Shown here one piece after another: positions 33,550 to 39,494 of a stretch of DNA of 64,000 nucleotides. Source of the stretch: a virus; IMG/VR virus record IMGVR_UViG_3300042515_001753, positions 1 to 64,000 of that record; one strand, 5' to 3'. The notes under the pieces were generated by a model. The model did not search any database. It had not been told where the DNA came from and saw nothing but the letters and a program-made list of their open reading frames with translations. The translations under genes were made by a program, and so were the position numbers. The number at the start of each line of letters is the position of its first letter. The stretch's first letter is position 1.

Positions 33550-35034
33550 TCAGAATGTGAACTTAGTCTGGACTACACCACCCCACTTGCTGGAATCTTG
33601 ATAACGCTGATTGTTATCAACATAGAACAGAGCAGGAGTAATGCTGATGTTATCGGTGACTTGGAACTTGTAGAAGATTTCAAGCAGAGTTGCATCATCT
33701 ACACCAGCGGTTTCGGCAGAAGGTGCTTGACCCAAAGCAATACCAGCAGAGTTACCCTTAGCAAAGACATCGCTCCACTGAAGACCAACCATCCAAGAAT
33801 TGGAATCAGTAGCATCACCCGAACCAGGAGTACCACTTACACCATTATATCCATAAGCAGCAGAAACGGAAGGAACCCAACCAGATTGTTGTGGTTGCCA
33901 ATAAGCATTAAGAGCAACACTATTGGATTCTTGACCAGCAGCAAGAGTACCATTAGCACTCAAGAGACCGTTGTAGGTGCGCGAACGAGTGCCTTCAGTA
34001 CCATAACGGTAACCTACGGCAACACCCCACTGAGGAGCACGATAACCAACTTGAGCAAGCAGGTTCAGAGCACCATCAGCATTGAATACACCAGTTTCGG
34101 AATCATCACCGTTCTGAGCAACATAGTTCAGACCAGCAACAAATCCACCTTGACCTTTCTTGGTAGGTTGTTTCCACTGAGCACCAAAACCAGCACCAGT
34201 TGCCTTGTTATAGACACCGGGAACACCAGAAACAGCAAAGAAGTCAAGAATTTCTGACTTATAAGCAGAAGGAATCCATGCCATCTCGGTATTACGAACC
34301 AGAGGACCAGCAGTTAGAGTTAGACTCTTACTTACAGGGAACTGGTAGTAAAGACGATCGATCTCTACAGTTCTATCGGTAGATTCTGCCTTATCAAGTT
34401 TGAACAAAGAAGAACTAGAACCAAAAGGATCGCTACTGAAGTTACCGGAACGAAGACGAGTACGGAGCAAGTCCTTACCAGTAAACGAGGTATCAAAGTT
34501 CAGACGCAGATCATAGTTGAATGCGGTGTTACCCACATCAGCACCTTTATTGGTTTCAAGACTAGGAACTCCACCAAGCATGAAATTGACTTCACCCTTG
34601 AGTTTAGTAGTGGTAGAGAATTGTGTTGCTTCCAAGTTTCCAACACGGTTCTCCAGACCATCTACACGACCCTTGAGTACTGCAAGTTCACTCTTGAATT
34701 CGTTCAGCAGTCGTTGAAGTTCATCTGTAGTTTCAGTCACACGATCCAAACAGGCATTCAGCAGTGCTGCTGCTTCAAAGCGAGTCATTGCCTGACCACC
34801 TTTGTATGTGCCGTTAGGATAACCAGCAACGCAACCATAACGGTCTACGAGGTTGGTAAGTGCCTGATATGCCCAATCAGTAGGTTGGACATCAGAGAAT
34901 TGAGTAACACTTGTAACCTGTGCTGCCGAAGCATACTTATTGACATCCTCAGTATTGAGTTCTGCAGCGATAGCAGCAGGAGCAACAAGACCCAGAGCAA
35001 CAGGGACGAGCATTAGTTTTTTAAGAAAATTCAT
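33550..35034 (-). CDS. Cyanobacterial-type SLH porin (494 aa)
   Basis: Signal peptide (MNFLKKLMLVPVALGLVAPA then AIAAE), an SLH domain (FSDVQPTDWAYQALTNLVDR to QAMTRFEAAALLNACLDR, residues ~45-95) that holds the porin to peptidoglycan, a short coiled coil (ELQRLLNEFKSELAVLKGRV), then a beta-barrel of the SomA/OprB type ending in aromatic F (GGVVQTKFTF). This is the architecture of major cyanobacterial outer-membrane porins, so it was probably captured from a host. Placed just upstream of pstS in transcription order, it may raise outer-membrane phosphate flux; that is inference. Confidence 0.88.
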   Translation of the reverse strand: MNFLKKLMLVPVALGLVAPAAIAAELNTEDVNKYASAAQVTSVTQFSDVQPTDWAYQALTNLVDRYGCVAGYPNGTYKGGQAMTRFEAAALLNACLDRVTETTDELQRLLNEFKSELAVLKGRVDGLENRVGNLEATQFSTTTKLKGEVNFMLGGVPSLETNKGADVGNTAFNYDLRLNFDTSFTGKDLLRTRLRSGNFSSDPFGSSSSLFKLDKAESTDRTVEIDRLYYQFPVSKSLTLTAGPLVRNTEMAWIPSAYKSEILDFFAVSGVPGVYNKATGAGFGAQWKQPTKKGQGGFVAGLNYVAQNGDDSETGVFNADGALNLLAQVGYRAPQWGVAVGYRYGTEGTRSRTYNGLLSANGTLAAGQESNSVALNAYWQPQQSGWVPSVSAAYGYNGVSGTPGSGDATDSNSWMVGLQWSDVFAKGNSAGIALGQAPSAETAGVDDATLLEIFYKFQVTDNISITPALFYVDNNQRYQDSSKWGGVVQTKFTF

Positions 35035-35093
35035 ATAGTTCGTTAAGAATTACAACTACGAAGTTTATTTAGACCCCCTGATATTTTAGGGGA

Positions 35094-35164
35094 AGCGGAT
35101 ACACGGATTTGAACCGAGGATAAAAGTTTGGAAAACTCTTGTGTTACCACTACACCATATCCGC
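35094..35164 (-). tRNA. tRNA-Gly(TCC)
   Basis: Acceptor GCGGATA/TATCCGC, anticodon loop TTTCCAA, T arm CTCGG-TTCAAAT-CCGTG (one mismatch). Confidence 0.92.
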
Positions 35165-35169
35165 AATGT

Positions 35170-35240
35170 TGAGAGTGGAAGGTTTCGCATCCTTCTACTG
35201 TATCCCTTGTCGGGGTGCCTTACTTTTGGCATCACTCTCA
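35170..35240 (-). ncRNA. 71-nt cloverleaf-like RNA element, not a standard tRNA
   Basis: Ends pair perfectly (TGAGAGTG/CACTCTCA). Inside are three short hairpins on the minus strand: TGCC/GGCA, CCC/GGG and GAAGG/CCTTC. The size and layout mimic a tRNA, but there is no T-loop consensus and no seven-base anticodon loop. It has its own promoter (35264-35292) and precedes tRNA-Gly. Confidence 0.45.
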
Positions 35241-35263
35241 GCGTACTTCCTTCACACCATGGA

Positions 35264-35292
35264 ATTATAAGACATAATGAGTATTATGTCAA
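35264..35292 (-). promoter_or_regulatory. Promoter TTGACA-17-TATAAT
   Basis: Exact hexamers at 35287-35292 and 35264-35269, immediately after tRNA-Thr. The transcript would start near 35257 and contain the 71-nt element, tRNA-Gly and the porin gene. Confidence 0.75.
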
Positions 35293-35362
35293 GCCCCATA
35301 ACAGAATTGAACTGTTCTCTGCAGTTTACAAAACTGCTGCATCACCACAATGCTTATAGGGC
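35292..35362 (-). tRNA. tRNA-Thr(TGT)
   Basis: Acceptor GCCCTAT/ATGGGGC, anticodon stem GCAGT/ACTGC with loop TTTGTAA, T arm AACAG-TTCAATT-CTGTT. Its 5' 37 bases overlap the end of the HNH gene. Confidence 0.9.
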
Positions 35363-35670
35363 GGATTGTGTAATTCTCTATGGCAGTTAGCACAAACAAG
35401 AATACACTTTTTTGCTTCTTCTCTTTGTTTTTCAAGAGAAAGAGTAGACCCAATTATACCACCTTCCTTTACGGTTGGGTCAAGATGGTGGAAATCTAAT
35501 GCGGCAATGCACTTATTATACCCACATATAGAGCAACAGTTTCCTGCTTCCTCTTTTAGAATAGCAACATTTTTCCTTCTGGTAGCGGATACACGCTCTG
35601 CGCTTTTCTTTGCCCAATCAGGATTTTTTGCTTTTCTTTCAGCATAAGTTCGTGTTTCTATTTTTGCCAT
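35326..35670 (-). CDS. HNH endonuclease (114 aa)
   Basis: Cysteine pair CCSICGYN (residues ~44-51), HNH core ALDFHHLDPTVKEGG (H-H at ~61-62), and CILVCANCHRELHN (second Cys pair, N and H of the motif) near the C-terminus. The N-terminus is basic (RTYAERKAKNPDWAKKSAER). The last 12 codons run into tRNA-Thr, so this gene and the tRNA share sequence. Inserted inside the tRNA array, typical for a free-standing homing nuclease. Confidence 0.85.
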   Translation of the reverse strand: MAKIETRTYAERKAKNPDWAKKSAERVSATRRKNVAILKEEAGNCCSICGYNKCIAALDFHHLDPTVKEGGIIGSTLSLEKQREEAKKCILVCANCHRELHNPPYKHCGDAAVL

Positions 35671-35706
35671 TATTATTGGTATAACTTTTATTATTTATAC
35701 CGATAA

Positions 35707-35779
35707 CTCCCCCACCTGGACTCGAACCAGGAACACTTTGATTAACAGTCAAATACTCTGCCAATTGAGCTATAGGGGA
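35707..35779 (-). tRNA. tRNA-Asn(GTT)
   Basis: Acceptor TCCCCTA/TGGGGGA, anticodon stem TTTGA/TCAAA with loop CTGTTAA, T arm CCTGG-TTCGAGT-CCAGG. Confidence 0.94.
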
Positions 35780-35904
35780 ATATTGGTAGGAGGGGGAGAA
35801 CAAAGTGACTACCTCATCCCTCTTGCACATCATCTAGACTTTTGGACAGACCAGAGAGAGGTGTTGCACTTCCTACATTTTGATAGAGGCGCCTATCAGT
35901 TTAT
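35780..35904 (-). other. Transcribed gene-free leader before tRNA-Asn
   Basis: About 120 bases without a gene between the promoter at 35905-35933 and tRNA-Asn. A small hairpin GATAGGCGCCTCTATC lies at its start (35897-35882); beyond that I see no clear fold or ORF. Confidence 0.4.
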
Positions 35905-35933
35905 ATAGTAACAAACTTTTGAAGGTTTGTCAA
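35905..35933 (-). promoter_or_regulatory. Promoter TTGACA-17-TACTAT
   Basis: TTGACA at 35928-35933, TACTAT at 35905-35910; directly abuts the 3' end of tRNA-Arg(ACG). Confidence 0.65.
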
Positions 35934-35934
35934 G

Positions 35935-36008
35935 CGTCCTTTGAGAGATTCGAACTCCCGACACATAGGTTCGTAGCCTACTGCTCTAATCCACTGAGCT
36001 AAAAGAAC
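35935..36008 (-). tRNA. tRNA-Arg(ACG)
   Basis: Acceptor GTTCTTT/AAAGGAC, anticodon loop CTACGAA, T arm GGGAG-TTCGAAT-CTCTC. Confidence 0.93.
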
Positions 36009-36012
36009 AAGG

Positions 36013-36084
36013 CGAAGGGTGAGGGATTTGAACCCCCATCGCAAGGTTTTGGAGACCTGCATCTTACCGTTAGACTAACCCAAC
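36013..36084 (-). tRNA. tRNA-Trp(CCA)
   Basis: Anticodon loop CTCCAAA and T arm GGGGG-TTCAAAT-CCCTC are clear. The acceptor GTTGGGT/ACCCTTC has two T-T mismatches, so the tRNA may be weak or need editing. Confidence 0.75.
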
Positions 36085-36106
36085 AAAATTTGGATATAAA
36101 ATCCAA

Positions 36107-36180
36107 TGCCCGATACAGGACTCGAACCTGTAAAACCTTGTTTCTAAGACAAGTATGTATTCCAATTCCATCAATCGGGC
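36107..36180 (-). tRNA. tRNA-Leu(TAG)
   Basis: Acceptor GCCCGAT/ATCGGGC, anticodon stem CTTGT/ACAAG with loop CTTAGAA, T arm ACAGG-TTCGAGT-CCTGT. It has an unusually short variable region for a leucine tRNA. Confidence 0.85.
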
Positions 36181-36183
36181 TGG

Positions 36184-36254
36184 CTGAGAAACTAGGACTC
36201 GAACCTAGATAAACGCCTTCAAAGGGCGGTGTCCTACCATTAGACGATTTCTCA
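36184..36254 (-). tRNA. tRNA-Gln(TTG)
   Basis: Acceptor TGAGAAA/TTTCTCA, anticodon loop CTTTGAA, T arm CTAGG-TTCGAGT-CCTAG. Confidence 0.94.
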
Positions 36255-36258
36255 TTGG

Positions 36259-36330
36259 GGTGTCGTGAGGGAATCGAACCCTCGTAGGGAGAATCACAAT
36301 CTCCAGTCTTAACCACTAGACTAACGACAC
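36259..36330 (-). tRNA. tRNA-His(GTG)
   Basis: Acceptor GTGTCGT/ACGACAC, discriminator C as usual for His, anticodon stem GGAGA/TCTCC with loop TTGTGAT. Confidence 0.93.
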
Positions 36331-36332
36331 AG

Positions 36333-36405
36333 TGGCTGTAGATGGATTCGAACCACCGACGACTTCCGTATGAAAGAAGCGTTCTACCAACTGAACTATA
36401 CAACC
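36333..36405 (-). tRNA. tRNA-Met(CAT)
   Basis: Acceptor GGTTGTA/TACAGCC, anticodon loop TTCATAC, T arm GGTGG-TTCGAAT-CCATC. Elongator Met or an Ile2 (modified CAT) tRNA cannot be separated by eye. Its 5' end touches the CCA of tRNA-Ser(GCT). Confidence 0.9.
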
Positions 36406-36491
36406 TGGTGGAAGATGTTGGATTCGAACCAACGGAGGTTTTATCCTCACGGTTTAGCAAACCGATGCATTAACCGCTCTGCCAATCTTCC
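36406..36491 (-). tRNA. tRNA-Ser(GCT), CCA encoded
   Basis: Class II tRNA: acceptor GGAAGAT/ATCTTCC, anticodon loop TTGCTAA, variable arm GAGGATAAAACCTC, T arm GTTGG-TTCGAAT-CCAAC, followed by encoded ACCA (discriminator plus CCA). Confidence 0.93.
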
Positions 36492-36495
36492 AAGT

Positions 36496-36585
36496 GGGGA
36501 GAAGGTGGAATCGAACCACCATTGCCAAAGGACGGAATCGAACCGTCTCTAACACCGTCGTGCTCACCATCCAAGGTGCTCTCCC
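36496..36585 (-). tRNA. Abnormal tRNA-like gene with two T-arm hairpins
   Basis: Acceptor GGGAGAG/TTCTCCC closes a 90-base element that contains GACGG-TTCGATT-CCGTC and GGTGG-TTCGATT-CCACC, both of T-arm form. No normal anticodon arm can be drawn; if the first hairpin served as anticodon arm it would read CGA (Ser). Probably a recombined or decayed tRNA. Confidence 0.5.
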
Positions 36586-36588
36586 AAG

Positions 36589-36695
36589 TTGATAAGGGCG
36601 CCTGATTTAAAGTGCGCTTGGGTCGTTTAACTAGGGGACTATTTCACCCTCCTCCCCCGTCACACTAATGTTTGGTGGGGGTGGACCCTTATCAA
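36589..36695. ncRNA. 107-bp element bounded by a 10-bp perfect inverted repeat
   Basis: TTGATAAGGG at the left end and CCCTTATCAA at the right end pair perfectly; inside are CCCCC/GGGGG and GCGC/GCGC complementary parts. It lies exactly between a tRNA-like gene and tRNA-Ile. No T-loop or ORF is seen. A structured RNA or a miniature mobile element are both possible. Confidence 0.45.
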
Positions 36696-36767
36696 TAGGA
36701 ATACCCAGATTTGAACTGGAATCTATCGGTTATCAACCGATTGCTCTAACCATTGAGCTATATTCCT
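36696..36767 (-). tRNA. tRNA-Ile(GAT)
   Basis: Acceptor AGGAATA/TATTCCT, anticodon stem TCGG/CCGA with loop TTGATAA, T arm TCCAG-TTCAAAT-CTGGG. Confidence 0.93.
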
Positions 36768-36771
36768 GAGG

Positions 36772-36845
36772 CGGGAACAATTGGATTTGAACCAATAACA
36801 CCTTGTTCTTCAAACAAGTGCTCTACCAATTGGAGCTATGTTCCC
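36772..36845 (-). tRNA. tRNA-Phe(GAA)
   Basis: Acceptor GGGAACA/TGTTCCC, anticodon stem CTTGT/ACAAG with loop TTGAAGA, T arm ATTGG-TTCAAAT-CCAAT. Confidence 0.94.
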
Positions 36846-36849
36846 AAGG

Positions 36850-36923
36850 TCTGAGAGGCAGGATTTGAACCTGCGACTTGAGCGTTCCAAACACCCAGCT
36901 CTACCAAACTGAGCTACTCCCAG
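36850..36923 (-). tRNA. tRNA-Pro(TGG), second copy
   Basis: Acceptor CTGGGAG/CTCTCAG, anticodon loop TTTGGAA, T arm GCAGG-TTCAAAT-CCTGC. Clearly different in sequence from the Pro(TGG) at 31015. Confidence 0.9.
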
Positions 36924-36926
36924 ATA

Positions 36927-36998
36927 CATTCCTAACGGGATTCGAACCCGTGTTACCTCCTTGAAAGGGAGGTGACCTAACCGCTAGTCGATAGGAAC
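36927..36998 (-). tRNA. tRNA-Glu(TTC)
   Basis: Acceptor GTTCCTA/TAGGAAT, anticodon stem CCTCC/GGAGG with loop CTTTCAA, T arm ACGGG-TTCGAAT-CCCGT. Confidence 0.93.
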
Positions 36999-37005
36999 TT
37001 GATTT

Positions 37006-37066
37006 GAAGGCAGGTGCGGTATCATCCCGAAGGCGTTCCCATGCTCCTTTTACTTTCCTTGCCTCC
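37006..37066 (-). other. Structured 61-nt spacer between tRNA-Asp and tRNA-Glu
   Basis: Minus strand GGAGGC at one end pairs with GCCTTC at the other (one G-U), with a weaker fold inside (GGGAACGCCTTCGGGATG). A third tRNA-array spacer closed by complementary ends; not recognised. Confidence 0.35.
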
Positions 37067-37068
37067 AA

Positions 37069-37140
37069 CGACCCTAACGAGATTCGAACTCGTGATTCTT
37101 CTTAGACAGAGAAGTATGATAACCACTTCATCATAGGGTC
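37069..37140 (-). tRNA. tRNA-Asp(GTC)
   Basis: Acceptor GACCCTA/TAGGGTC, anticodon stem CTTCT/AGAAG with loop CTGTCTA, T arm ACGAG-TTCGAAT-CTCGT. Confidence 0.93.
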
Positions 37141-37144
37141 AAGG

Positions 37145-37233
37145 TGGGAGAAGAGGGAATTGCACCCCCAACGGTTCTTATGTAACAGTTTTACAGACTG
37201 CCGCCACACATATCTAATAGTAGCCTTTCTCCC
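37145..37233 (-). tRNA. tRNA-Tyr(GTA)
   Basis: Class II tRNA, acceptor GGGAGAA/TTCTCCC, anticodon stem GCAGT/ACTGT with loop CTGTAAA, long variable arm, T loop TGCAATT (unusual G at the second position). Confidence 0.9.
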
Positions 37234-37236
37234 AAA

Positions 37237-37309
37237 TGGGTCGTAGAGGAGTTGAACCTCTCTCTACCGGTTAAAAGCCGGGTGCATAAAACCGATCTGC
37301 CAACGACCC
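37237..37309 (-). tRNA. tRNA-Lys(TTT)
   Basis: Acceptor GGGTCGT/ACGACCC, anticodon stem CCGG/CCGG with loop CTTTTAA, T arm AGAGG-TTCAACT-CCTCT. Confidence 0.93.
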
Positions 37310-37503
37310 AAATAATATGGATAAATATTCGGTTGTCTAGGTTCTGGTGGAGAGGCAATCCCTCAACCACTTGATTAGAATACCACCGTTTGGTCTCTGG
37401 GGGGAGATTGGTGGGCACTTAGGAAACTGGTACAGGCAACAAAAAAGGGGAGGAAACTTTTGGTTTCTCTCCCCCTTCTTATTTGCTTTTTATGGATTAC
37501 ATC
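37310..37503 (-). terminator. Terminator inside a 194-base gene-free gap
   Basis: At 37441-37480 the minus strand reads GGGGGAGAGAAACC, loop, GTTTCCTCCCC then TTTTTT, a strong terminator for the 33-aa gene transcript. The rest of the gap (37310-37440) is pyrimidine/purine blocky with possible pairing (CCACC/GGTGG) but nothing identifiable. Confidence 0.65.
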
Positions 37504-37605
37504 TTACATATGTCTTTCCATATCCGCAAACAGGGGAGAACCCTCAATATGCCAATAGCGGCAATCGAGATTACTAATCTGTTTTGTGGGCATCGGATAA
37601 GACAT
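37504..37605 (-). CDS. Possible small protein (33 aa)
   Basis: MSYPMPTKQISNLDCRYWHI ending FADMERHM. Supported by a late promoter TATAAATA (37627-37634), which also overlaps a TTGACT-17-TATAAA box, just upstream, and by a terminator just downstream. Not recognised; no membrane span. Confidence 0.45.
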   Translation of the reverse strand: MSYPMPTKQISNLDCRYWHIEGSPLFADMERHM

Positions 37606-37626
37606 TGTTTTCGACCTAAGTGTTTT

Positions 37627-37657
37627 TATTTATAAGACTTTTTTGTTAAAAAGTCAA
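37627..37657 (-). promoter_or_regulatory. Overlapping early and late promoters
   Basis: TTGACT (37652-37657), 17-base spacer, TATAAA (37629-37634), the latter embedded in TATAAATA (37627-37634). One site could serve both host and phage-modified polymerase. It lies between tRNA-Ala and the 33-aa frame. Confidence 0.55.
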
Positions 37658-37658
37658 G

Positions 37659-37732
37659 TGGAGAATATCGGACTCGAACCGATGACATCTTGCTTGCAAA
37701 GCAAGTGCTACTACCAACTGAGCTAATTCCCC
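37659..37732 (-). tRNA. tRNA-Ala(TGC)
   Basis: Acceptor GGGGAAT/ATTCTCC, anticodon stem CTTGC/GCAAG with loop TTTGCAA, T arm ATCGG-TTCGAGT-CCGAT. Confidence 0.93.
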
Positions 37733-37735
37733 AAG

Positions 37736-37809
37736 CGTCCCGAGCTGGATTCGAACCAGCGACCCACATCTTAGAAGGATGTTGCACTAATCCGCTGTGC
37801 TATCGGGAC
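37736..37809 (-). tRNA. tRNA-Arg(TCT)
   Basis: Acceptor GTCCCGA/TCGGGAC, anticodon stem ACATC/GATGT with loop CTTCTAA, T arm GCTGG-TTCGAAT-CCAGC. Confidence 0.94.
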
Positions 37810-37897
37810 ATAAGGAACCTCCCTGTTTGTGCTTCTATGAGAGGCATGGGAGGTGTGGGATTTATAAGAAGTTTGGACCTCCTCCACCCGTGAACCT

Positions 37898-37926
37898 ACT
37901 ATAAGGCATCAGGGTACTAAAGTCAA
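37898..37926 (-). promoter_or_regulatory. Promoter TTGACT-17-TATAGT before the tRNA array
   Basis: -35 at 37921-37926, -10 at 37898-37903. The transcript would begin with an ~80-base leader holding a CCTCCC/GGGAGG stem (37850-37817) before tRNA-Arg(TCT). Confidence 0.6.
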
Positions 37927-38111
37927 CCCTTTGCTTCCTTACGGGCGTTCTTCTCTTCGGTAATCTCGCCTCTACGGGTCTTGACGAGTTTGGCAACTTC
38001 CTGAAGTGCCTTACGGGCACGAGTACCGGCGGCACTATTACCAGCAGTGAACTTTTCGTCTTCTACTTTCCACGCTTCAATAGCAGTCAGTAGTTCTTGT
38101 GATACAGACAT
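37923..38111 (-). CDS. Small basic helical protein, histone-like (62 aa)
   Basis: Start at 38111 (MSVSQELLTAIEAWKVEDEK), supported by GGAG upstream; the longer frame is rejected. The C-terminal half is Lys/Arg/Ala-rich (GTRARKALQEVAKLVKTRRG, then EKNARKEAKG), as in histone-H1-like/Hc1 and cyanophage nucleoid-like proteins. Binding to DNA is plausible but unproven. Confidence 0.65.
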   Translation of the reverse strand: MSVSQELLTAIEAWKVEDEKFTAGNSAAGTRARKALQEVAKLVKTRRGEITEEKNARKEAKG

Positions 38112-38148
38112 AATAATCTCCAAAATAAAATAGGATATGTTTATATAG

Positions 38149-38556
38149 CTAGTTTTTGGGGCAATCAGGCATCCAGGGAGCACATAAACGCATTTCTCCG
38201 CCGAGTGACTTACATTCTTCGGTATAACACACGGATTCATCAACAGGTTTTTCTGAAAATATTGGAGCAGGAACTTCTACTGGTTTCTCTCCAGATTGTT
38301 TCCAATAATCATCAATTGCTCTATCCACATCCCGTCCAATTCTTCTTTTGAGTTTTTCATCATCTTTGATAATAAACTCATTTAGTATAGTTTGTGGAAA
38401 ATATTTTCTTTGTATCTCATCCAGTAAATCCCAAAGTTGATTGCTGGGAATACTAGAGCACTGTGAAAGTATTGCAATCACAGAAGATAGTACGACTCCT
38501 ATAATTGCATATTGTTTAATATCAGGTTTCTTCTTACCAAAATTGAAATTAAACAT
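38149..38556 (-). CDS. Hypothetical membrane-anchored protein (135 aa)
   Basis: Basic N-terminus (MFNFNFGKKKPDIKQ), one membrane span with a lipobox-like end (IIGVVLSSVIAILSQCSS), then a helical charged periplasmic part and a four-cysteine C-terminus (CYTEECKSLGG, RLCAPWMPDC). Located next to lytic enzymes; a spanin-like role is possible but only from context. Terminator and AATAAATA late promoter lie immediately upstream. Confidence 0.55.
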   Translation of the reverse strand: MFNFNFGKKKPDIKQYAIIGVVLSSVIAILSQCSSIPSNQLWDLLDEIQRKYFPQTILNEFIIKDDEKLKRRIGRDVDRAIDDYWKQSGEKPVEVPAPIFSEKPVDESVCYTEECKSLGGEMRLCAPWMPDCPKN

Positions 38557-38592
38557 AAAAAAAGAGGAGTATAGAACTCCTCAGTATTTATT
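38557..38592 (-). terminator. Terminator of lysozyme gene with overlapping late promoter
   Basis: GAGGAG, loop, CTCCTC then TTTTTTT (38582-38557). AATAAATA at 38592-38585 stands just upstream, so its start point would fall inside the hairpin. Confidence 0.65.
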
Positions 38593-38610
38593 GTGGACTT
38601 ATGATTTTTA

Positions 38611-39255
38611 TCATACTTCAGTAAGAACCATCTTATTAGCATAACCATAAGCAAAGTCAGTTCGGGCACCGTGATGACCCCAACGAATCCACTTTCTAGC
38701 AAGTCTCATATAATCAGTAATGGACTTACCAGGGGTTTTCATTTGGTTCTCAATCATCTTCCAATCACCTTCGTGTAACATATACTGCAATTGAGTATCA
38801 AGAGTGGAAGGGTCTCCACCAATACGGGCAGCAAACTTACCAAGTCCATAGTATCTTGGAGCATTTGTCCATTGGAGTATTCCTACCCCACCGCTCCTAC
38901 ACTGGTGATAAGGCACTCTAGCACCACCCTCACATATGTTAGGAGTGAAGGTAGATTCTTGTTTAATATTGCCCATAATGGTTGCTAGGGCGTTTTTGTC
39001 AGTGATTCCTCGTTTCTGTAAGAATTCCAGAGTACGGGACTCATTAGTATTACATCCTTTACAAACTAATCGTTTTACCTTAGGTTTTTCGGGAACAACC
39101 TCTTTGGTCTCTGTCTCTTGAGTTGGCGCTTCAGGAACAATTGAAAATGGTTGTACTACTGAAGATGTTGCCATACTCGGTGTTGGCAGTGTTGCCGCTG
39201 ATGTTGCAACCGCACCCAAAATCGCTACGGTTACATTTGTTAGGTTTTTAAGCAT
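38611..39255 (-). CDS. Exported phage tail-lysozyme-like protein (214 aa)
   Basis: Signal-like N-terminus (MLKNLTNVTVAILGAVATSA), Pro/Glu linker to ~60, then the Phage_lysozyme2 (tail lysozyme) domain: NALATIMGNIKQESTFTPN (catalytic Glu in QES), EGGARVPYHQCRSGGVGILQ, QWTNAPRYYGL, ending KWIRWGHHGARTDFAYGYA. Cysteine pair CKGC in the linker. Degrades host peptidoglycan either at entry or lysis. Signal sequence suggests export during lysis. Confidence 0.8.
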   Translation of the reverse strand: MLKNLTNVTVAILGAVATSAATLPTPSMATSSVVQPFSIVPEAPTQETETKEVVPEKPKVKRLVCKGCNTNESRTLEFLQKRGITDKNALATIMGNIKQESTFTPNICEGGARVPYHQCRSGGVGILQWTNAPRYYGLGKFAARIGGDPSTLDTQLQYMLHEGDWKMIENQMKTPGKSITDYMRLARKWIRWGHHGARTDFAYGYANKMVLTEV

Positions 39256-39387
39256 TTAGTTTAATAGAATTCGGCATCCGTATAGAAGAGGGGTACACCC
39301 AACTCTCGGAGGGCATCTTCCACGGCTCTAAGTGTCACGTCACAGACTCATTATGACAAAACCCACCTTTTGAGTGGGTTCCTTTGC

Positions 39388-39416
39388 ATTATATGAGATT
39401 ATTTAGGTTTTGTCAA
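39388..39416 (-). promoter_or_regulatory. Consensus promoter TTGACA-17-TATAAT followed by a hairpin
   Basis: Exact hexamers at 39411-39416 and 39388-39393. Right after the start point lies a hairpin AACCCACTCAAAAGGTGGGTT (39378-39358) with TTTTG, so the RNA may be attenuated before the lysozyme gene 130 bases further on. Confidence 0.65.
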
Positions 39417-39494
39417 GTGTGCCAGTTTGAGAAGTGGTTAGGGGTGAATAAGTCTCCCAAGAATCTAAATACTTCAAACTACTTTTCACATTTT

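Noticed and set aside
37006-37066. Glutamine riboswitch (glnA/Downstream-peptide motif)
   Set aside because: CCGAAGGCGTTCC is only partly similar to the CCGAAGGAACGCGCC core and no GGAAGUAGG-type segment is placed correctly.
35639-37418. Frames of 60-153 codons across the tRNA array
   Set aside because: They run straight through several tRNA genes and have no protein-like character.
31015-37809. CRISPR-like array suggested by repeated GGATTCGAACC motifs
   Set aside because: The repeats are T arms of minus-strand tRNAs; spacing and flanks form cloverleaves.
38112-38243. 44-residue N-terminal extension of the 62-aa basic protein
   Set aside because: The inner ATG has a good GGAG ribosome site; the extension overlaps the next gene and looks random.
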